From: Butyricicoccus pullicaecorum DSM 23266
Lineage (GTDB): Bacteria > Bacillota > Clostridia > Oscillospirales > Butyricicoccaceae
DNA: 64,000 nucleotides
Assembly: GCF_900167005.1 (NCBI RefSeq)
Contig: NZ_FUXW01000001.1
Span: 372,001 to 436,000 of the forward strand
Direction: 5' to 3'
In this document: in pieces, positions 52,313 through 61,935 of the stretch
Position numbering within the stretch: position 1 is the stretch's first letter
Layout of the letters: each line of letters opens with the position of its first letter
Made by a program: the position numbers and the translations under genes
The notes under the pieces: model-generated
Databases searched by the model: none
Told to the model about the DNA's origin: nothing
Seen by the model: the letters and a program-made list of their open reading frames with translations, nothing else

Positions 52313-54148
52313 ATGAGCAGAATGTACATCGAGACGCCCAGCCGCGCACAGACCGTGGTGGAAGGGCTCTACCGTGACGTAGAACGCCGCATTGCCGCCA
52401 GCCCTCCGGGACTGTGTCCGGTCGACATGGCGCTCTCTTTCCTGCGTCTGTGCCACGCGCAAACCTGCGGCAAGTGTTCGCCCTGCCGTATCGGTCTGGG
52501 ACAGCTGACCCGGCTGGTCGAGTCGGTACTCGACGGTGAGGCAAACCTCGAAACCATCAACCTGATCGAAAAGACCGCGCGCGTCATTGCCGCTTCGTCC
52601 GACTGCGCCATTGGCGCCGAGGCAGCCGAGATGGTGCTGCGCGGCGTGCAGGGCTTCCGAGAGGATTACGTTGAGCACGTGGTCAATCATCGCTGTATCA
52701 CCGGACTGACTCAGCCGGTGCCCTGTGTCTCTCTGTGTCCGGCAGGTGTGGATATTCCGGGCTATATCGCGCTCATCAACGAAAAGCGCTACGCCGACGC
52801 GGTACGCCTCATTCGTAAGGACAATCCGTTCCCGAGCACTTGTGCATTCGTCTGTGAGCATCCCTGTGAGGCAAGATGCCGCCGCAGCATGGTGGACGCG
52901 CCGATCAACATTTGCGGTCTCAAGCGCTACGCAGTCGAGCACGCGGGTGTGGTTCCGGCTCCGGCCTGCGCACCCTCGACGGGCAAACGCATCGCAGTTA
53001 TCGGCGGCGGCCCGGGCGGTCTGTCCGCAGCGTATTTCCTGTCGCTGATGGGCCATCAGGTTGTCGTCTATGACCGTTTGGAAAAACTCGGCGGCATGCT
53101 GCGCTACGGCATTCCCGATTACCGTTTGCCGCAGGCAGTGCTCGATGCCGACATTGACTGCATTCTGTCCACCGGTGTCGAGGTACATACCGGTGTGAGC
53201 ATTGGCGAAGATATCTCCTTTGAGCGTCTGGAAGATGAATTTGACGCAATTTATCTGTCCATCGGCGCACAGAACGATAAAAAGATTGGCATTCCGGGTG
53301 AGGACAGCACGGGTGTGCTATCGGCAGTCGAACTGCTGCGTGCGACCGGCAGCGGAAAAGCACCCGACTTTACCGGCAAACATGTCGTCGTCATCGGCGG
53401 CGGCAACGTCTCCATGGACGCAACCCGTACCGCGCGCCGTCTGGGCGCGGCTTCAGTTACCTGTATGTACCGCCGCCGCGTGGAGGACATGACCGCGCTG
53501 GCCGACGAGATTGCCGAGGCAGCCGAGGAAGGCTGCGAGATCATGCCGCTTCAGGCACCGGTTGCCATTGAAGCCGACGAACAGGGCAACGTCTGCGCGA
53601 TTGTCACCCGTCCCCAGCAGATCGGCCCGGTGGGCAAGGACGGCCGTCCGCGTCCGGTGAATGCCGGTCTGCCCGACCTGCACACGCCCTGCGACATCGT
53701 TGTTGTGGCCATCGGTCAGGGCATCGACTCCAAGACCTTCGAGGAGGCTGGTATCCCGACTGTGCGCGGTGCGATCTCGGCGCTGCCCGACTCCTTCGTT
53801 AAGGAAAAGTCCAAGGTCTTTGCCGGCGGCGACGCAGTCACCGGCCCTGCAACCGTCATTCGCGCTGTTGCTGCCGGCAAGGTCGCGGCGGCGAACATCG
53901 ACGCATTCCTGGGCTTCCATCACGAGATCAGTGCAGACGTGACCGTTCCGCCTGCTCGTCTGACCAACACCCCGGCCTGCGGCCGCGTACAGCCCGGATG
54001 CCGTCCGGCAGCCGAGCGCGTGTGTGATTTTGAGCTGGCATCTCTCGGCATGACCGAGGGCGAGGCGATGCAGGAATCCTCGCGTTGCCTGCGATGCGAT
54101 CACTTTGGCTACGGCAATTTCAAGGGAGGGAGACAGGAAAGATGGTAA
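52313..54148 (+). CDS. NuoF-like/GltD-like FAD-NAD(P)H oxidoreductase of hydrogenase
   Basis: 611 aa electron-input subunit. Residues ~45-100 match the NuoF 4Fe-4S module: Cys52, Cys55, Cys58 and Cys98 (C-x2-C-x2-C..C). Then comes a GltD-type Fe-S domain (CVSLCPAGVDIPGYI, CAFVCEHPCEARCRR), an FAD loop VIGGGPGGLSAAYFLS near residue 228, GMLRYGIPDYRLP, an NAD(P)-binding VIGGGNVSMDATRTARRLG near 362, and the closing VFAGGDAVTGPATVIRAVAAGK. A CLRC Cys pair ends the protein. It overlaps hydA by 7 nt. It probably passes electrons between NAD(P)H and the hydrogenase. Confidence 0.9.
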   Translation: MSRMYIETPSRAQTVVEGLYRDVERRIAASPPGLCPVDMALSFLRLCHAQTCGKCSPCRIGLGQLTRLVESVLDGEANLETINLIEKTARVIAASSDCAIGAEAAEMVLRGVQGFREDYVEHVVNHRCITGLTQPVPCVSLCPAGVDIPGYIALINEKRYADAVRLIRKDNPFPSTCAFVCEHPCEARCRRSMVDAPINICGLKRYAVEHAGVVPAPACAPSTGKRIAVIGGGPGGLSAAYFLSLMGHQVVVYDRLEKLGGMLRYGIPDYRLPQAVLDADIDCILSTGVEVHTGVSIGEDISFERLEDEFDAIYLSIGAQNDKKIGIPGEDSTGVLSAVELLRATGSGKAPDFTGKHVVVIGGGNVSMDATRTARRLGAASVTCMYRRRVEDMTALADEIAEAAEEGCEIMPLQAPVAIEADEQGNVCAIVTRPQQIGPVGKDGRPRPVNAGLPDLHTPCDIVVVAIGQGIDSKTFEEAGIPTVRGAISALPDSFVKEKSKVFAGGDAVTGPATVIRAVAAGKVAAANIDAFLGFHHEISADVTVPPARLTNTPACGRVQPGCRPAAERVCDFELASLGMTEGEAMQESSRCLRCDHFGYGNFKGGRQERW

Positions 54149-55899
54149 ACGTAACGATCAACGGAATCACCGTATCCGTGCCCGAAGGCACGACCATCAA
54201 GGCAGCGGCGGCGCAGGCCGGGATCGTCATTCCCACCCTGTGCTACCTCAAGGACTTAAACGAGATCGGCGCATGCCGTGTGTGCTGCGTCGAGGTCGAG
54301 GGCGAGCGCCGTATGGTGACCGCCTGCAACAACCCTGTGCGTGAGGGCATGGTCGTACATACCAACTCGCCCCGCGCTCGTGAGACCAGAAGAGTTAACG
54401 TTGAGCTGATTCTGTCCCAGCATGACTGCCACTGCGCAACCTGTGTGCGCTCGGGTAACTGCAAATTGCAGGAACTGGCGAATGATCTGGGCATTCTGGT
54501 CAATCCCTACGAGGAAGACCTGCCGCACGGCATCCACGCCATGTGGACGACTACCTTCCCACTGTACCGCGATGCCAAGAAGTGCATCAAGTGTATGCGC
54601 TGCGTGCAGGTATGTGAGAAAATGCAGTCACTCGGCATTTGGGAGCTGACCGGTTCGGGCGGCCGCTCGACCATCGACGTATCGTATAACCGCCGCATCA
54701 AGGATGCCGACTGTGCCCTGTGCGGCCAGTGCATCACCCATTGCCCGGTCGGTGCGCTGCGCGAGCGCGACGACGTACAGCGCGCGCTGGACGCGCTGGC
54801 TGATCCGGATATCGTGACCGTTGTCCAGATTGCACCGGCTGTGCGTGCAGCTTGGGGCGAAGCCTTTGGTCTGGCACCCGAGCAGGCGACGGTCGCACGT
54901 CTGACCGCAGCGCTGCGCCGGATGGGCTTTGACTATATCTTTGATACCACGTTCTCGGCTGACCTGACCATCATGGAGGAGAGCGCAGAATTCCTCGAGC
55001 GCCTCAAGAGCGGCGCACTGCGCAACGGTCCCATGTTTACTTCGTGCTGTCCCGGTTGGGTGCGCTTCCTCAAGTCGCAGTATCCCGACATGACCGCACT
55101 TCTGTCCTCGGCAAAGTCGCCGCAGCAGATGTTCGGCGCGACGGCCAAGACTTGGTTTGCTAAGAAGATCGGCGTTGATCCCAAGAAGCTGTTCTGCATC
55201 TCCATCATGCCTTGTCTGGCGAAAAAGTCCGAGTGCGATCTCAGCACCATGCAGAATGAGGATTATGGCAAGGACGTCGATTTGGTACTGACCACACGTG
55301 AGGTCGACCGCATGCTGCGTGCCGATCAGATCAACGTCAAAAATCTGCCCGAGGAGGCGTGCGACTCGCCGCTCGGCACGGGCACCGGTGCGGGTGTGAT
55401 CTTTGGCGCGACCGGTGGTGTTATGGAAGCTGCCCTGCGTACCGCTTATTATATGGTCACTGGTGAGAACCCGCCTGCCGATGCTTTCCGCGACGTGCGC
55501 GGTGACAAGGGCTGGCGTGAAGCCGATTTTGACATCGCAGGCACGCCCATTCATGTCGCAGTGGTCAGCGGACTGGGCAATACCCGCAGACTGATCGAGG
55601 CCATGCGTGAAAAGCGCGTCCGATATGACTTTGTCGAGGTCATGGCATGTCCGGGCGGCTGCGCGGGCGGCGGTGGTCAGCCCATCCACGACGGCGAAGA
55701 ACTGGCATACAGCCGTGGCTCGGTGCTGTACGGATTGGACGAGGTCGCAAACCTGCGTTTCTCACATGAAAACCCTGATGTGCAGGCGCTCTATCGCGAG
55801 TACCTGGGACAGCCGCTGTCCGAACTGGCCGAGACGCTGCTGCACACCGAGCACAGCGGCTGGTTCATGCCGACCCATCCCGACTATAACAAGCGCTAA
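54142..55899 (+). CDS. hydA: [FeFe] hydrogenase large catalytic subunit (group A, HydA)
   Basis: 585 aa. N-terminal plant-type [2Fe-2S] domain (Cys34, 45, 48, 62), a His-ligated cluster HDCHCATCVRSGNC, two [4Fe-4S] ferredoxin motifs CIKCMRCVQVCEK and CALCGQCITHCPVGA, and the full H-cluster signatures FTSCCPGWVRF, SIMPCLAKKSECD and EVMACPGGCAGGGGQP. A C-terminal small-subunit-like segment ends the protein (QPLSELAETLLHTEHS). ATG 54142 overlaps the flavoprotein gene. The partner is GltD-like rather than HydB/HydC, which suggests the glutamate-synthase-linked group A2. Confidence 0.95.
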   Translation: MVNVTINGITVSVPEGTTIKAAAAQAGIVIPTLCYLKDLNEIGACRVCCVEVEGERRMVTACNNPVREGMVVHTNSPRARETRRVNVELILSQHDCHCATCVRSGNCKLQELANDLGILVNPYEEDLPHGIHAMWTTTFPLYRDAKKCIKCMRCVQVCEKMQSLGIWELTGSGGRSTIDVSYNRRIKDADCALCGQCITHCPVGALRERDDVQRALDALADPDIVTVVQIAPAVRAAWGEAFGLAPEQATVARLTAALRRMGFDYIFDTTFSADLTIMEESAEFLERLKSGALRNGPMFTSCCPGWVRFLKSQYPDMTALLSSAKSPQQMFGATAKTWFAKKIGVDPKKLFCISIMPCLAKKSECDLSTMQNEDYGKDVDLVLTTREVDRMLRADQINVKNLPEEACDSPLGTGTGAGVIFGATGGVMEAALRTAYYMVTGENPPADAFRDVRGDKGWREADFDIAGTPIHVAVVSGLGNTRRLIEAMREKRVRYDFVEVMACPGGCAGGGGQPIHDGEELAYSRGSVLYGLDEVANLRFSHENPDVQALYREYLGQPLSELAETLLHTEHSGWFMPTHPDYNKR

Positions 55900-55922
55900 T
55901 CGATTACTTCTACTTCCTATCA

Positions 55923-55962
55923 AAAAGGAGTGTCGCACGAGATTGTGCGGCACTCCTTTTGC
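55923..55962. terminator. Bidirectional terminator after hydA
   Basis: AAAAGGAGTG..CGCAC / GTGCG..CACTCCTTTT stem between the convergent hydA and SGNH gene. Confidence 0.88.
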
Positions 55963-55964
55963 GT

Positions 55965-57023
55965 TTACTTATATTTATCTTGTACAGACGGGGGGTAGAG
56001 ACTGTCAAAGTCGTAGTTTGCCATGAGTGAACGCAGATGGCTTGCCATCGCCTCGACACCCGAAGCGTCAAGCGGCGGATTGTCGGCCATATAGTCGACA
56101 ATGTAGCGGTTGACCTCGCTGCGGTAGTGCACCATGTCGGTGTAATTGTCGTAGTTGGTGGTAATGGCGTTCTGGTCGATGAAGCTGTAAAACTTGACGT
56201 TTCCCTTATCCTTATATCGGTTGGCTGTATCGTAGAGCAGGAACATCATGGCGTCAATCTGACCCTGACGCTTGATGCTGTCAAAGTACAGCGTCGAGTA
56301 CGGCGGGAAATAGAGGTAGAAGGTGGTCTCGGGGTGACCGTCCACCCACTTATCAATGATTTCCAGATTCTTGCGCAGGTCTTCGTTAAAGACATGGCGG
56401 TCGTACTGGAATCCGATATCCTTGGGACGCTCGTAAGACGCGATGGCGACATCCAGGCCGTACTTGGTGCTTTCGGTCTCCCAGACAAAGGCCTCGTCCA
56501 GATCGGTATGGGTTCCGGTCAGCGTGGCCAGGACGGTCTGCGCACACGACTCGAGCAGGATATCTTTATTCAGCAGATACTGGATATCGTTGAGCGGGTT
56601 GAAGTCGTAGAGATAGGTGGGCATGGACTCGCTGTCCTGCGGGTCGGCAGCCAGCAGACGGGGGTCGAGACTCCAGTAAACGCGCTCAATGTCGTGGGTG
56701 GCGTAGATGGTTTCGAGTGCGATGTCAAAGTCTGCGAATGTACCGCCTGGATAGCTGACTTTGAGCGTTTTTCCGCCGAAGCGCTCGTCAAACCAGCTTG
56801 CACGGAAGTTGGAGGTGACCGACGAGCCGATGCACACCGAATCATAGTCCTGATTTTTAATCAGACCGGCATTCTGATAGCGTTCATTGGTGTAGGTCGC
56901 TTCGATGCCGGGCAGGGGAAGGTGATACTGGAACGCCGGGTCGAGCACAAGTACGGTCGCGGCGGACAGCAAAAGCAGGCCGACGACCACACCGATCAGG
57001 CGAAGGACATACTTTCGATACAT
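55965..57023 (-). CDS. Membrane-anchored SGNH-like protein, MBOAT partner
   Basis: 352 aa. One N-terminal helix (residues ~8-28), then an SGNH/DHHW-like extracytoplasmic domain: NQDYDSVCIGSSVTSNF near residue 58 corresponds to the SGNH block I Ser, and VYWSLDPRLLAADP to a later block. C-terminal residues ~215-350 contain FYLYFPPYSTLY. The downstream partner 12 nt before it is MBOAT acyltransferase; pairs of this type acetylate exported polysaccharides, with the SGNH protein completing transfer. The residue pattern is seen; the substrate is inferred. Confidence 0.78.
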   Translation of the reverse strand: MYRKYVLRLIGVVVGLLLLSAATVLVLDPAFQYHLPLPGIEATYTNERYQNAGLIKNQDYDSVCIGSSVTSNFRASWFDERFGGKTLKVSYPGGTFADFDIALETIYATHDIERVYWSLDPRLLAADPQDSESMPTYLYDFNPLNDIQYLLNKDILLESCAQTVLATLTGTHTDLDEAFVWETESTKYGLDVAIASYERPKDIGFQYDRHVFNEDLRKNLEIIDKWVDGHPETTFYLYFPPYSTLYFDSIKRQGQIDAMMFLLYDTANRYKDKGNVKFYSFIDQNAITTNYDNYTDMVHYRSEVNRYIVDYMADNPPLDASGVEAMASHLRSLMANYDFDSLYPPSVQDKYK

Positions 57024-57035
57024 GGTTGGCCTCCT

Positions 57036-58487
57036 TTAGAAATTGAAGTACAGGAAGGTGCTCACTCCGGTGAAGGACAGGATTGCCCAGACAAGCAGAA
57101 TGGACGATACGGCCAGCTGGATGCCGGACGGCTGGAAGCGCTCGCCAAGAGTGCGGTCGAGTGCGTTGCGCGGCATGAGGCAGAGCACGAGCGACAGAAC
57201 CAGGAAAAAGACGGTTGCGGTCAGACCGAGCGTCTCACTTTGCAGGCCGAGCACCTGATTGACGACCTTGAGTTCGGTGGTCATAAAGCAGGAATATAAG
57301 GTATAGGGCAGGCGTGTCCAGCCGGAGAAGAACTTGGACAGGAAGGTCAGCGCCGCGGTCAGGCTGGGTGCACGGAAGAAGACCCATGCGATATTGACAA
57401 ACAGGAAGGTGATGAACCAGCCGAGCGGACGGGGCAGACGCTTGTCGGTGTAGCGGTCACGAATCTTGGACAGCGTCAGCGCCAGACCGTGCAGACCGCC
57501 CCAGATAATGAACGTCCAGCTTGCGCCGTGCCACAGACCGGATACCAGAAAGACAACCAAGGTGTTAATGCAGGTGCGCACAAATCCGCGGCGCGAACCG
57601 CCGAGCGGGATGTACAGATAGCGGGTGAAAAAGCGGGTCATGGTCATATGCCAGGTCTTCCAGAATGCGGTGATCGAGCACGAACGATAGGGAGAATCGA
57701 AGTTGCGCGGGAGATCCAGACCGATCATGCGGGCGGCACCGGTGGCGATATCGCAATAGCCGGAGAAATCAAAGCAGAGCTGGAAGGTGTAGGACAGCAT
57801 GGCGACCAGTGCGGTCGAGGTGGACAGACTGCCGACATCGGTCCAGGCGGCACTCACTGCCTTGCCGAGCGTGTCAGCCAGCAAAACTTTTTTAGCCAGA
57901 CCGTAGCTGACCAGCGTCAGTCCGCGTGCGATGTTCTCCCAATCCAGCGTGCGGCGCTTGGGGTCACGCAGCTGCGGGATGATCTCGCTGTGAAATGCGA
58001 TCGGGCCGCTCGTGACATAGGGGAAGAAGGAGACAAAGAGCGCGTATTCATCTAATGTATAGCGCTCGGCCTTGCCCTGATAGGCGTCGACCAGATAGGC
58101 GACCTGCTGGAAGGTGAAAAAACTGATGCCGAGCGGGAGCAGCAGGGACACCGGGCCGATGGTGGTACCGGTGAGGCTGGACACGTTCTCGAGCACAAAG
58201 TTTGTGTACTTGAGCACACCCAGCGTGCCAAGGTTCAAGATCAGTCCAAAAACCAGCAGCGGCTTTTTGGGCGATTGGGTCAGTCGGCGTCCGATGAGCC
58301 AGTTGACCACAGCGCTGACGAGCAGGACGATAAGACCGCGCACGTCATTTGCGGCGTAGAACCACAGGGACAGTGCCAACAGAAAGAGCGTGCCCAGACG
58401 CGGCGTGCCGCGCTTTGCGCAAAAATACCAGCCTGCGGTACACAGCGGCAGAAAAATCAGCATGAATAAATAAGAATTGAATAACAT
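57036..58487 (-). CDS. MBOAT family O-acyltransferase (AlgI-like)
   Basis: 483 aa with about ten membrane helices. MBOAT features: YVTSGPIAFHSEIIPQL, FDFSGYCDIATGAARMIGL near residue 250, RSCSITAFWKTWHMTMTRFF (~280) and the catalytic-His region SGLWHGASWTFIIWGGLHG near residue 325. It moves acetyl groups across the membrane onto cell-surface polymers (alginate, peptidoglycan or teichoic type). It is the first gene of a two-gene minus-strand operon with the SGNH protein. Confidence 0.92.
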   Translation of the reverse strand: MLFNSYLFMLIFLPLCTAGWYFCAKRGTPRLGTLFLLALSLWFYAANDVRGLIVLLVSAVVNWLIGRRLTQSPKKPLLVFGLILNLGTLGVLKYTNFVLENVSSLTGTTIGPVSLLLPLGISFFTFQQVAYLVDAYQGKAERYTLDEYALFVSFFPYVTSGPIAFHSEIIPQLRDPKRRTLDWENIARGLTLVSYGLAKKVLLADTLGKAVSAAWTDVGSLSTSTALVAMLSYTFQLCFDFSGYCDIATGAARMIGLDLPRNFDSPYRSCSITAFWKTWHMTMTRFFTRYLYIPLGGSRRGFVRTCINTLVVFLVSGLWHGASWTFIIWGGLHGLALTLSKIRDRYTDKRLPRPLGWFITFLFVNIAWVFFRAPSLTAALTFLSKFFSGWTRLPYTLYSCFMTTELKVVNQVLGLQSETLGLTATVFFLVLSLVLCLMPRNALDRTLGERFQPSGIQLAVSSILLVWAILSFTGVSTFLYFNF

Positions 58488-58795
58488 GATCTCCTCCGGC
58501 GCGTATTTTACAGAATATTTCTCATTATATCATAAAACTGGGTGCAGGGATAGGTTTTTGTGCATGCATACGGTGAGGAAAAGAATACAACGAATGAATA
58601 TTTATACAGAAAAAATGCGGTTTCCGGAAAAAAGCCAGGGATGTTTGTAAAAAACGCCGATTTTGACCGGAAATTCCTTGTAAAAACTGTCTCTTTGGCG
58701 GTAAAACTTGTGCAAAAAGCGGTTGCAATTTATGTAAATGGGTGTATAATAATACTCGATCAAACATTGAGGATGTTATCAAGGAGGAAAATACA
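58488..58795 (+). promoter_or_regulatory. Upstream region and promoter of the amino-acid ABC operon
   Basis: A gap of 308 bp without a gene. TTGCAA (58723-58728), 16 bp, TATAAT (58745-58750) lies 46 nt before the lipoprotein start. Nothing else is apparent apart from A/T-rich sequence. Confidence 0.6.
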
Positions 58796-59605
58796 ATGAA
58801 GAAGAAGTTAGCAGCACTGCTCGCAATGTCCCTGCTGGCAACCGGCGCACTGACTGCTTGCGGCGGCAGCGAGACCCCGGCTGAGGACAGCACCGCAGAC
58901 CAGACCCAGACCGAGGGCACCGAGGCAAACACCAGCGCTGAGGGCGGCACCCTGCGCATGGGTACCAACGCAACTTTCCCGCCCTACGAGACTGTAGACG
59001 AGAACAACAACGTTGTTGGTATCGACGCTGACATTGCAAAGGCAGTTGCAGATAAGCTGGGCAAGGAGCTCGAGATCGTCAACATGGAGTTTGACTCCCT
59101 GATTCCGGCACTGGGCGCAGATCAGATCGATATCGTTCTGGCTGGCATGACCGTAACCCCCGAGCGTCAGGAGCAGGTTGACTTCACCGAGTCTTACGCA
59201 ACCGGTATCCAGTCCATCATCGTTCCGGAAGATTCCGCCATTGCAACCGTTGAGGATCTGGCAGACAAGACCGTAGGCGTACAGACCGGCACCACCGGCG
59301 ACATCTACTGCACCGGCGACCTGGGTGAGGAGCATGTACAGCGTTTTGAGTCCGGTGTTGTTGCAACCCAGGCTCTGGTAAACGGTCAGATCGATGCAGT
59401 TGTTATCGATAACGAGCCGGCAAAGGCTTACGTTGAGGCAAACCAGGGGCTGAAGATTCTGGACACCGAGTACGCTGTTGAGGATTACGCAGCAGCTGTC
59501 AAGAAGGGTAACACCGAGCTGCTCGATCAGGTCAACTCCGCTCTGGAAGAGCTCAAGGCTGACGGCACCATCGACGAGATCATTGCAAACTACATCCACG
59601 AGTAA
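58796..59605 (+). CDS. Polar amino acid ABC transporter substrate-binding lipoprotein
   Basis: 269 aa. Lipobox LTACG (Cys ~22), an Ala/Thr/Glu-rich linker, then a type II binding fold: LRMGTNATFPPYETVDENNNVVGIDADIAKAVADKLG (residues ~52-88), VLAGMTVTPERQEQVDFTESYA and VGVQTGTTGDIY. These match glutamine/histidine/arginine-binding proteins; the exact ligand is not readable. AAGGAGG precedes ATG 58796. A hairpin separates it from the permease. Confidence 0.93.
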   Translation: MKKKLAALLAMSLLATGALTACGGSETPAEDSTADQTQTEGTEANTSAEGGTLRMGTNATFPPYETVDENNNVVGIDADIAKAVADKLGKELEIVNMEFDSLIPALGADQIDIVLAGMTVTPERQEQVDFTESYATGIQSIIVPEDSAIATVEDLADKTVGVQTGTTGDIYCTGDLGEEHVQRFESGVVATQALVNGQIDAVVIDNEPAKAYVEANQGLKILDTEYAVEDYAAAVKKGNTELLDQVNSALEELKADGTIDEIIANYIHE

Positions 59606-59628
59606 TTTGCACAAAAATAGCAGCAAAA

Positions 59629-59657
59629 ACAAGGGACGGCTCATGCCGCCCCTTGTT
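59629..59657 (+). terminator. Attenuator-like hairpin between SBP and permease
   Basis: AACAAGGG / CCCTTGTT with inner GGC/GCC pairing and weak T tail; likely makes the binding protein more abundant than the permease. Confidence 0.55.
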
Positions 59658-59704
59658 CCGTCCCTTAACATTTCCCGGAAATAGAAAAAAGGAGGTATGA
59701 ATCG

Positions 59705-60490
59705 GTGGGATTTGTAACGTTTGCAGATTGGGTAACGACCATGCCCGCTTGGGTGCAGGGATTGCCTGAGGGTCTGCAAAATATCATCTATCAGATTTTT
59801 CAGACATTTGTCTTTGAAGACCGCTGGCGCGTATTCTGGCTCAATGGCCTGAAGACGACCTTCATCATTGCGCTCGGCGCATTGATTTTGGGCATTGTTG
59901 TCGGTATTCTCATTGCGGTTGTGCGTTCGGCGCACGACTCCAAGCGCACCCGTCCGGGTGTTGTACTCCGCGTGCTCAATGCAGTGTGCAAGCTGTACCT
60001 GACGGTCATTCGTGGTACCCCTGTCATGGTTCAGCTCTTGCTGATGGGCTTTGTTATCATGGTGCCCAAGCTGGGTTCGGCTGAGGCAACCGTCTGCGCG
60101 GTCATTACGTTCGGTATCAACTCGGGCGCTTACGTTGCCGAGATCGTCCGTTCGGGTATCATGTCTGTCGATCAGGGACAGATGGAGGCCGGCCGTTCGC
60201 TCGGTCTGAACTATGTCCAGACCATGCGCTACATCATCGTACCGCAGGCAATCAAGAACATTCTGCCCGCACTGGGCAACGAGATGATTACCCTGGTTAA
60301 GGAGACCTCGGTTGTTATGGTCATCTCGGTACAGGATCTGACTCAGGCAGCAAAGGTTATTGCCAGCAAGACCTATCTGCCGCTGGTACCGTACATCAGC
60401 CTTGCGCTGATCTATCTGGTCATCGTTCTGATTATGACCAAGTTGCTGGCAATCTTTGAGAGGAGGCTGCGCGAAAGTGATCGACGTTAA
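59705..60490 (+). CDS. Amino acid ABC transporter permease
   Basis: 261 aa His/Glu/Gln/Arg/opine-type permease. Five or so hydrophobic helices; the EAA-loop [23 protein letters not shown] near residue 160 docks on the ATPase. Also [15 protein letters not shown] near residue 100. The start is GTG at 59705: the nearer ATG at 59698 runs into TAA after six codons. AGGAGG lies 9 nt upstream. It overlaps the ATPase gene by 14 nt. Confidence 0.93.
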   Translation: MGFVTFADWVTTMPAWVQGLPEGLQNIIYQIFQTFVFEDRWRVFWLNGLKTTFIIALGALILGIVVGILIAVVRSAHDSKRTRPGVVLRVLNAVCKLYLTVIRGTPVMVQLLLMGFVIMVPKLGSAEATVCAVITFGINSGAYVAEIVRSGIMSVDQGQMEAGRSLGLNYVQTMRYIIVPQAIKNILPALGNEMITLVKETSVVMVISVQDLTQAAKVIASKTYLPLVPYISLALIYLVIVLIMTKLLAIFERRLRESDRR

Positions 60491-61199
60491 AAAGCTGGAA
60501 AAAGCCTATGGTTCGCACTGCGTGCTCAAGGGCATCGACGAGCACATCGAAAAGGGCGAAAAGGTCGTTATCATCGGGCCGTCTGGTTCGGGTAAGTCGA
60601 CCTTCCTGCGCTGCCTGAACCTGCTCGAGCAGCCGACCGGTGGTACCATCACTTTTGAAGGTGTTGATATCACCGACCCCAAGAACGATATCAACAAGAT
60701 GCGTCAGAAGATGGGCATGGTGTTCCAGCAGTTCAACCTGTTCCCGCACCTGACCGTTAAGGAAAACATCAAGCTGGCACCGGTTAAACTGGGTCTGATG
60801 AGCCAGGAAGAAGCGGACAAGCGTGCACTCGAGCTGCTCGCGCGTGTCGGCCTGCCTGACAAGGCGAATGCTTACCCCAAGCAGTTGTCCGGTGGTCAGC
60901 AGCAGCGTATCGCGATCGCGCGTGCGCTGGCAATGAACCCTGACGTGATGCTGTTTGACGAGCCGACTTCGGCACTCGACCCGGAAATGGTCGGTGAGGT
61001 TCTGAACCTGATGAAGGAGCTCGCAGACGAGGGCATGACCATGGTTGTTGTTACCCATGAGATGGGCTTTGCGCGTTCGGTTGCAACCCGTGTCCTGTTC
61101 ATGGACGGCGGCGTGATTGCAGAGCAGAACGACCCCGAGACCTTCTTCCAAAATCCTCAGCACCCCAGACTCAAGGAATTCCTGTCCCAGGTGCTCTAA
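60477..61199 (+). CDS. Amino acid ABC transporter ATP-binding protein
   Basis: 240 aa GlnQ-type ATPase. Walker [10 protein letters not shown] (~residue 34), Q-loop [14 protein letters not shown], signature [15 protein letters not shown] (~135), Walker [14 protein letters not shown], and H-loop [14 protein letters not shown] at 60477 has AGGAGG 10 nt upstream and lies inside the end of the permease gene. The three genes form one polar amino-acid importer. Confidence 0.95.
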   Translation: MIDVKKLEKAYGSHCVLKGIDEHIEKGEKVVIIGPSGSGKSTFLRCLNLLEQPTGGTITFEGVDITDPKNDINKMRQKMGMVFQQFNLFPHLTVKENIKLAPVKLGLMSQEEADKRALELLARVGLPDKANAYPKQLSGGQQQRIAIARALAMNPDVMLFDEPTSALDPEMVGEVLNLMKELADEGMTMVVVTHEMGFARSVATRVLFMDGGVIAEQNDPETFFQNPQHPRLKEFLSQVL

Positions 61200-61220
61200 T
61201 TTTTCTTCTTGTATTGATAG

Positions 61221-61255
61221 ACCGCGCTTCGAGTTATCGGAGCGTGGTTTTTTTT
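61221..61255 (+). terminator. Terminator of the ABC operon
   Basis: ACCGCGCTTCGA / TCGGAGCGTGGT stem, GTTA loop, T8. Confidence 0.92.
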
Positions 61256-61436
61256 ATGAATGTGCGAAAGTGAAGGGGAAATTGATGCGTCATGTTGCAT
61301 AAAAGGATTTGAAGAATATATACAAATTGACAATTTACGAGAAGAGAGCGAAGAGGTAAAATCTAATCAAAGAAAAACTTAGAAACAAACATGGCGGGCA
61401 GGCCTTTGATCGCATACTGTGTGAGGTGTTTGGGTC

Positions 61437-61895
61437 GTGAGTGTCGAAAAAATTTGGCTTAAAGCTGGTGTACTGGCGGTCGTTGTGATCGGAGTAATTG
61501 TGTATTGGTTTTCTCCCAAGCCAATTGTGTCTGATACGGAAGATACGTGGATTAGCATGTTTCTCGCGCGAAATGCGGATGAAACGGAGGGGCTCTACAA
61601 ATTCGTTGAGAATTTTGATGAGCAGGCGATTTTGGATGTGCTGCACAAGGCCAAACAGCGCCAGACCTTGTACAACTACCAGATGAACCTAAGTCATCAA
61701 GTGGATATTGATTTGATTATATCGGTGCATGAAAAGGAGAAAAGTTACGAGGTACACCTTGGAAGCGAAAGTTTTGTCTTTTATTCGGGCGGCGATTTCA
61801 AGCATTGGGTACTCGATCAAGAACAAGTGCTACGCGATGTCGCGACCTTGATTGATCCGGAAGAGTTGAAGGGGACAGTGCTGGAGCAGAAATAA
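61437..61895 (+). CDS. Hypothetical protein with N-terminal membrane helix
   Basis: 152 aa. One transmembrane helix (residues ~8-25: AGVLAVVVIGVIVYWF), then a soluble, charged domain with DFDEQAILDVLHKAKQRQTLYNYQ-like helical and beta parts. The base composition is lower in GC than its neighbours. The start is GTG at 61437 with GAGGTG about 10 nt upstream. Family not recognised. Confidence 0.55.
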   Translation: MSVEKIWLKAGVLAVVVIGVIVYWFSPKPIVSDTEDTWISMFLARNADETEGLYKFVENFDEQAILDVLHKAKQRQTLYNYQMNLSHQVDIDLIISVHEKEKSYEVHLGSESFVFYSGGDFKHWVLDQEQVLRDVATLIDPEELKGTVLEQK

Positions 61896-61896
61896 A

Positions 61897-61931
61897 AAAG
61901 GGTGTGGACTGATAGTCCACACCCTTTTCCT
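61897..61931. terminator. Bidirectional terminator
   Basis: AAAAGGGTGTGGACT / AGTCCACACCCTTTT perfect 15-bp stem between convergent genes. Confidence 0.92.
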
Positions 61932-61935
61932 GTCT

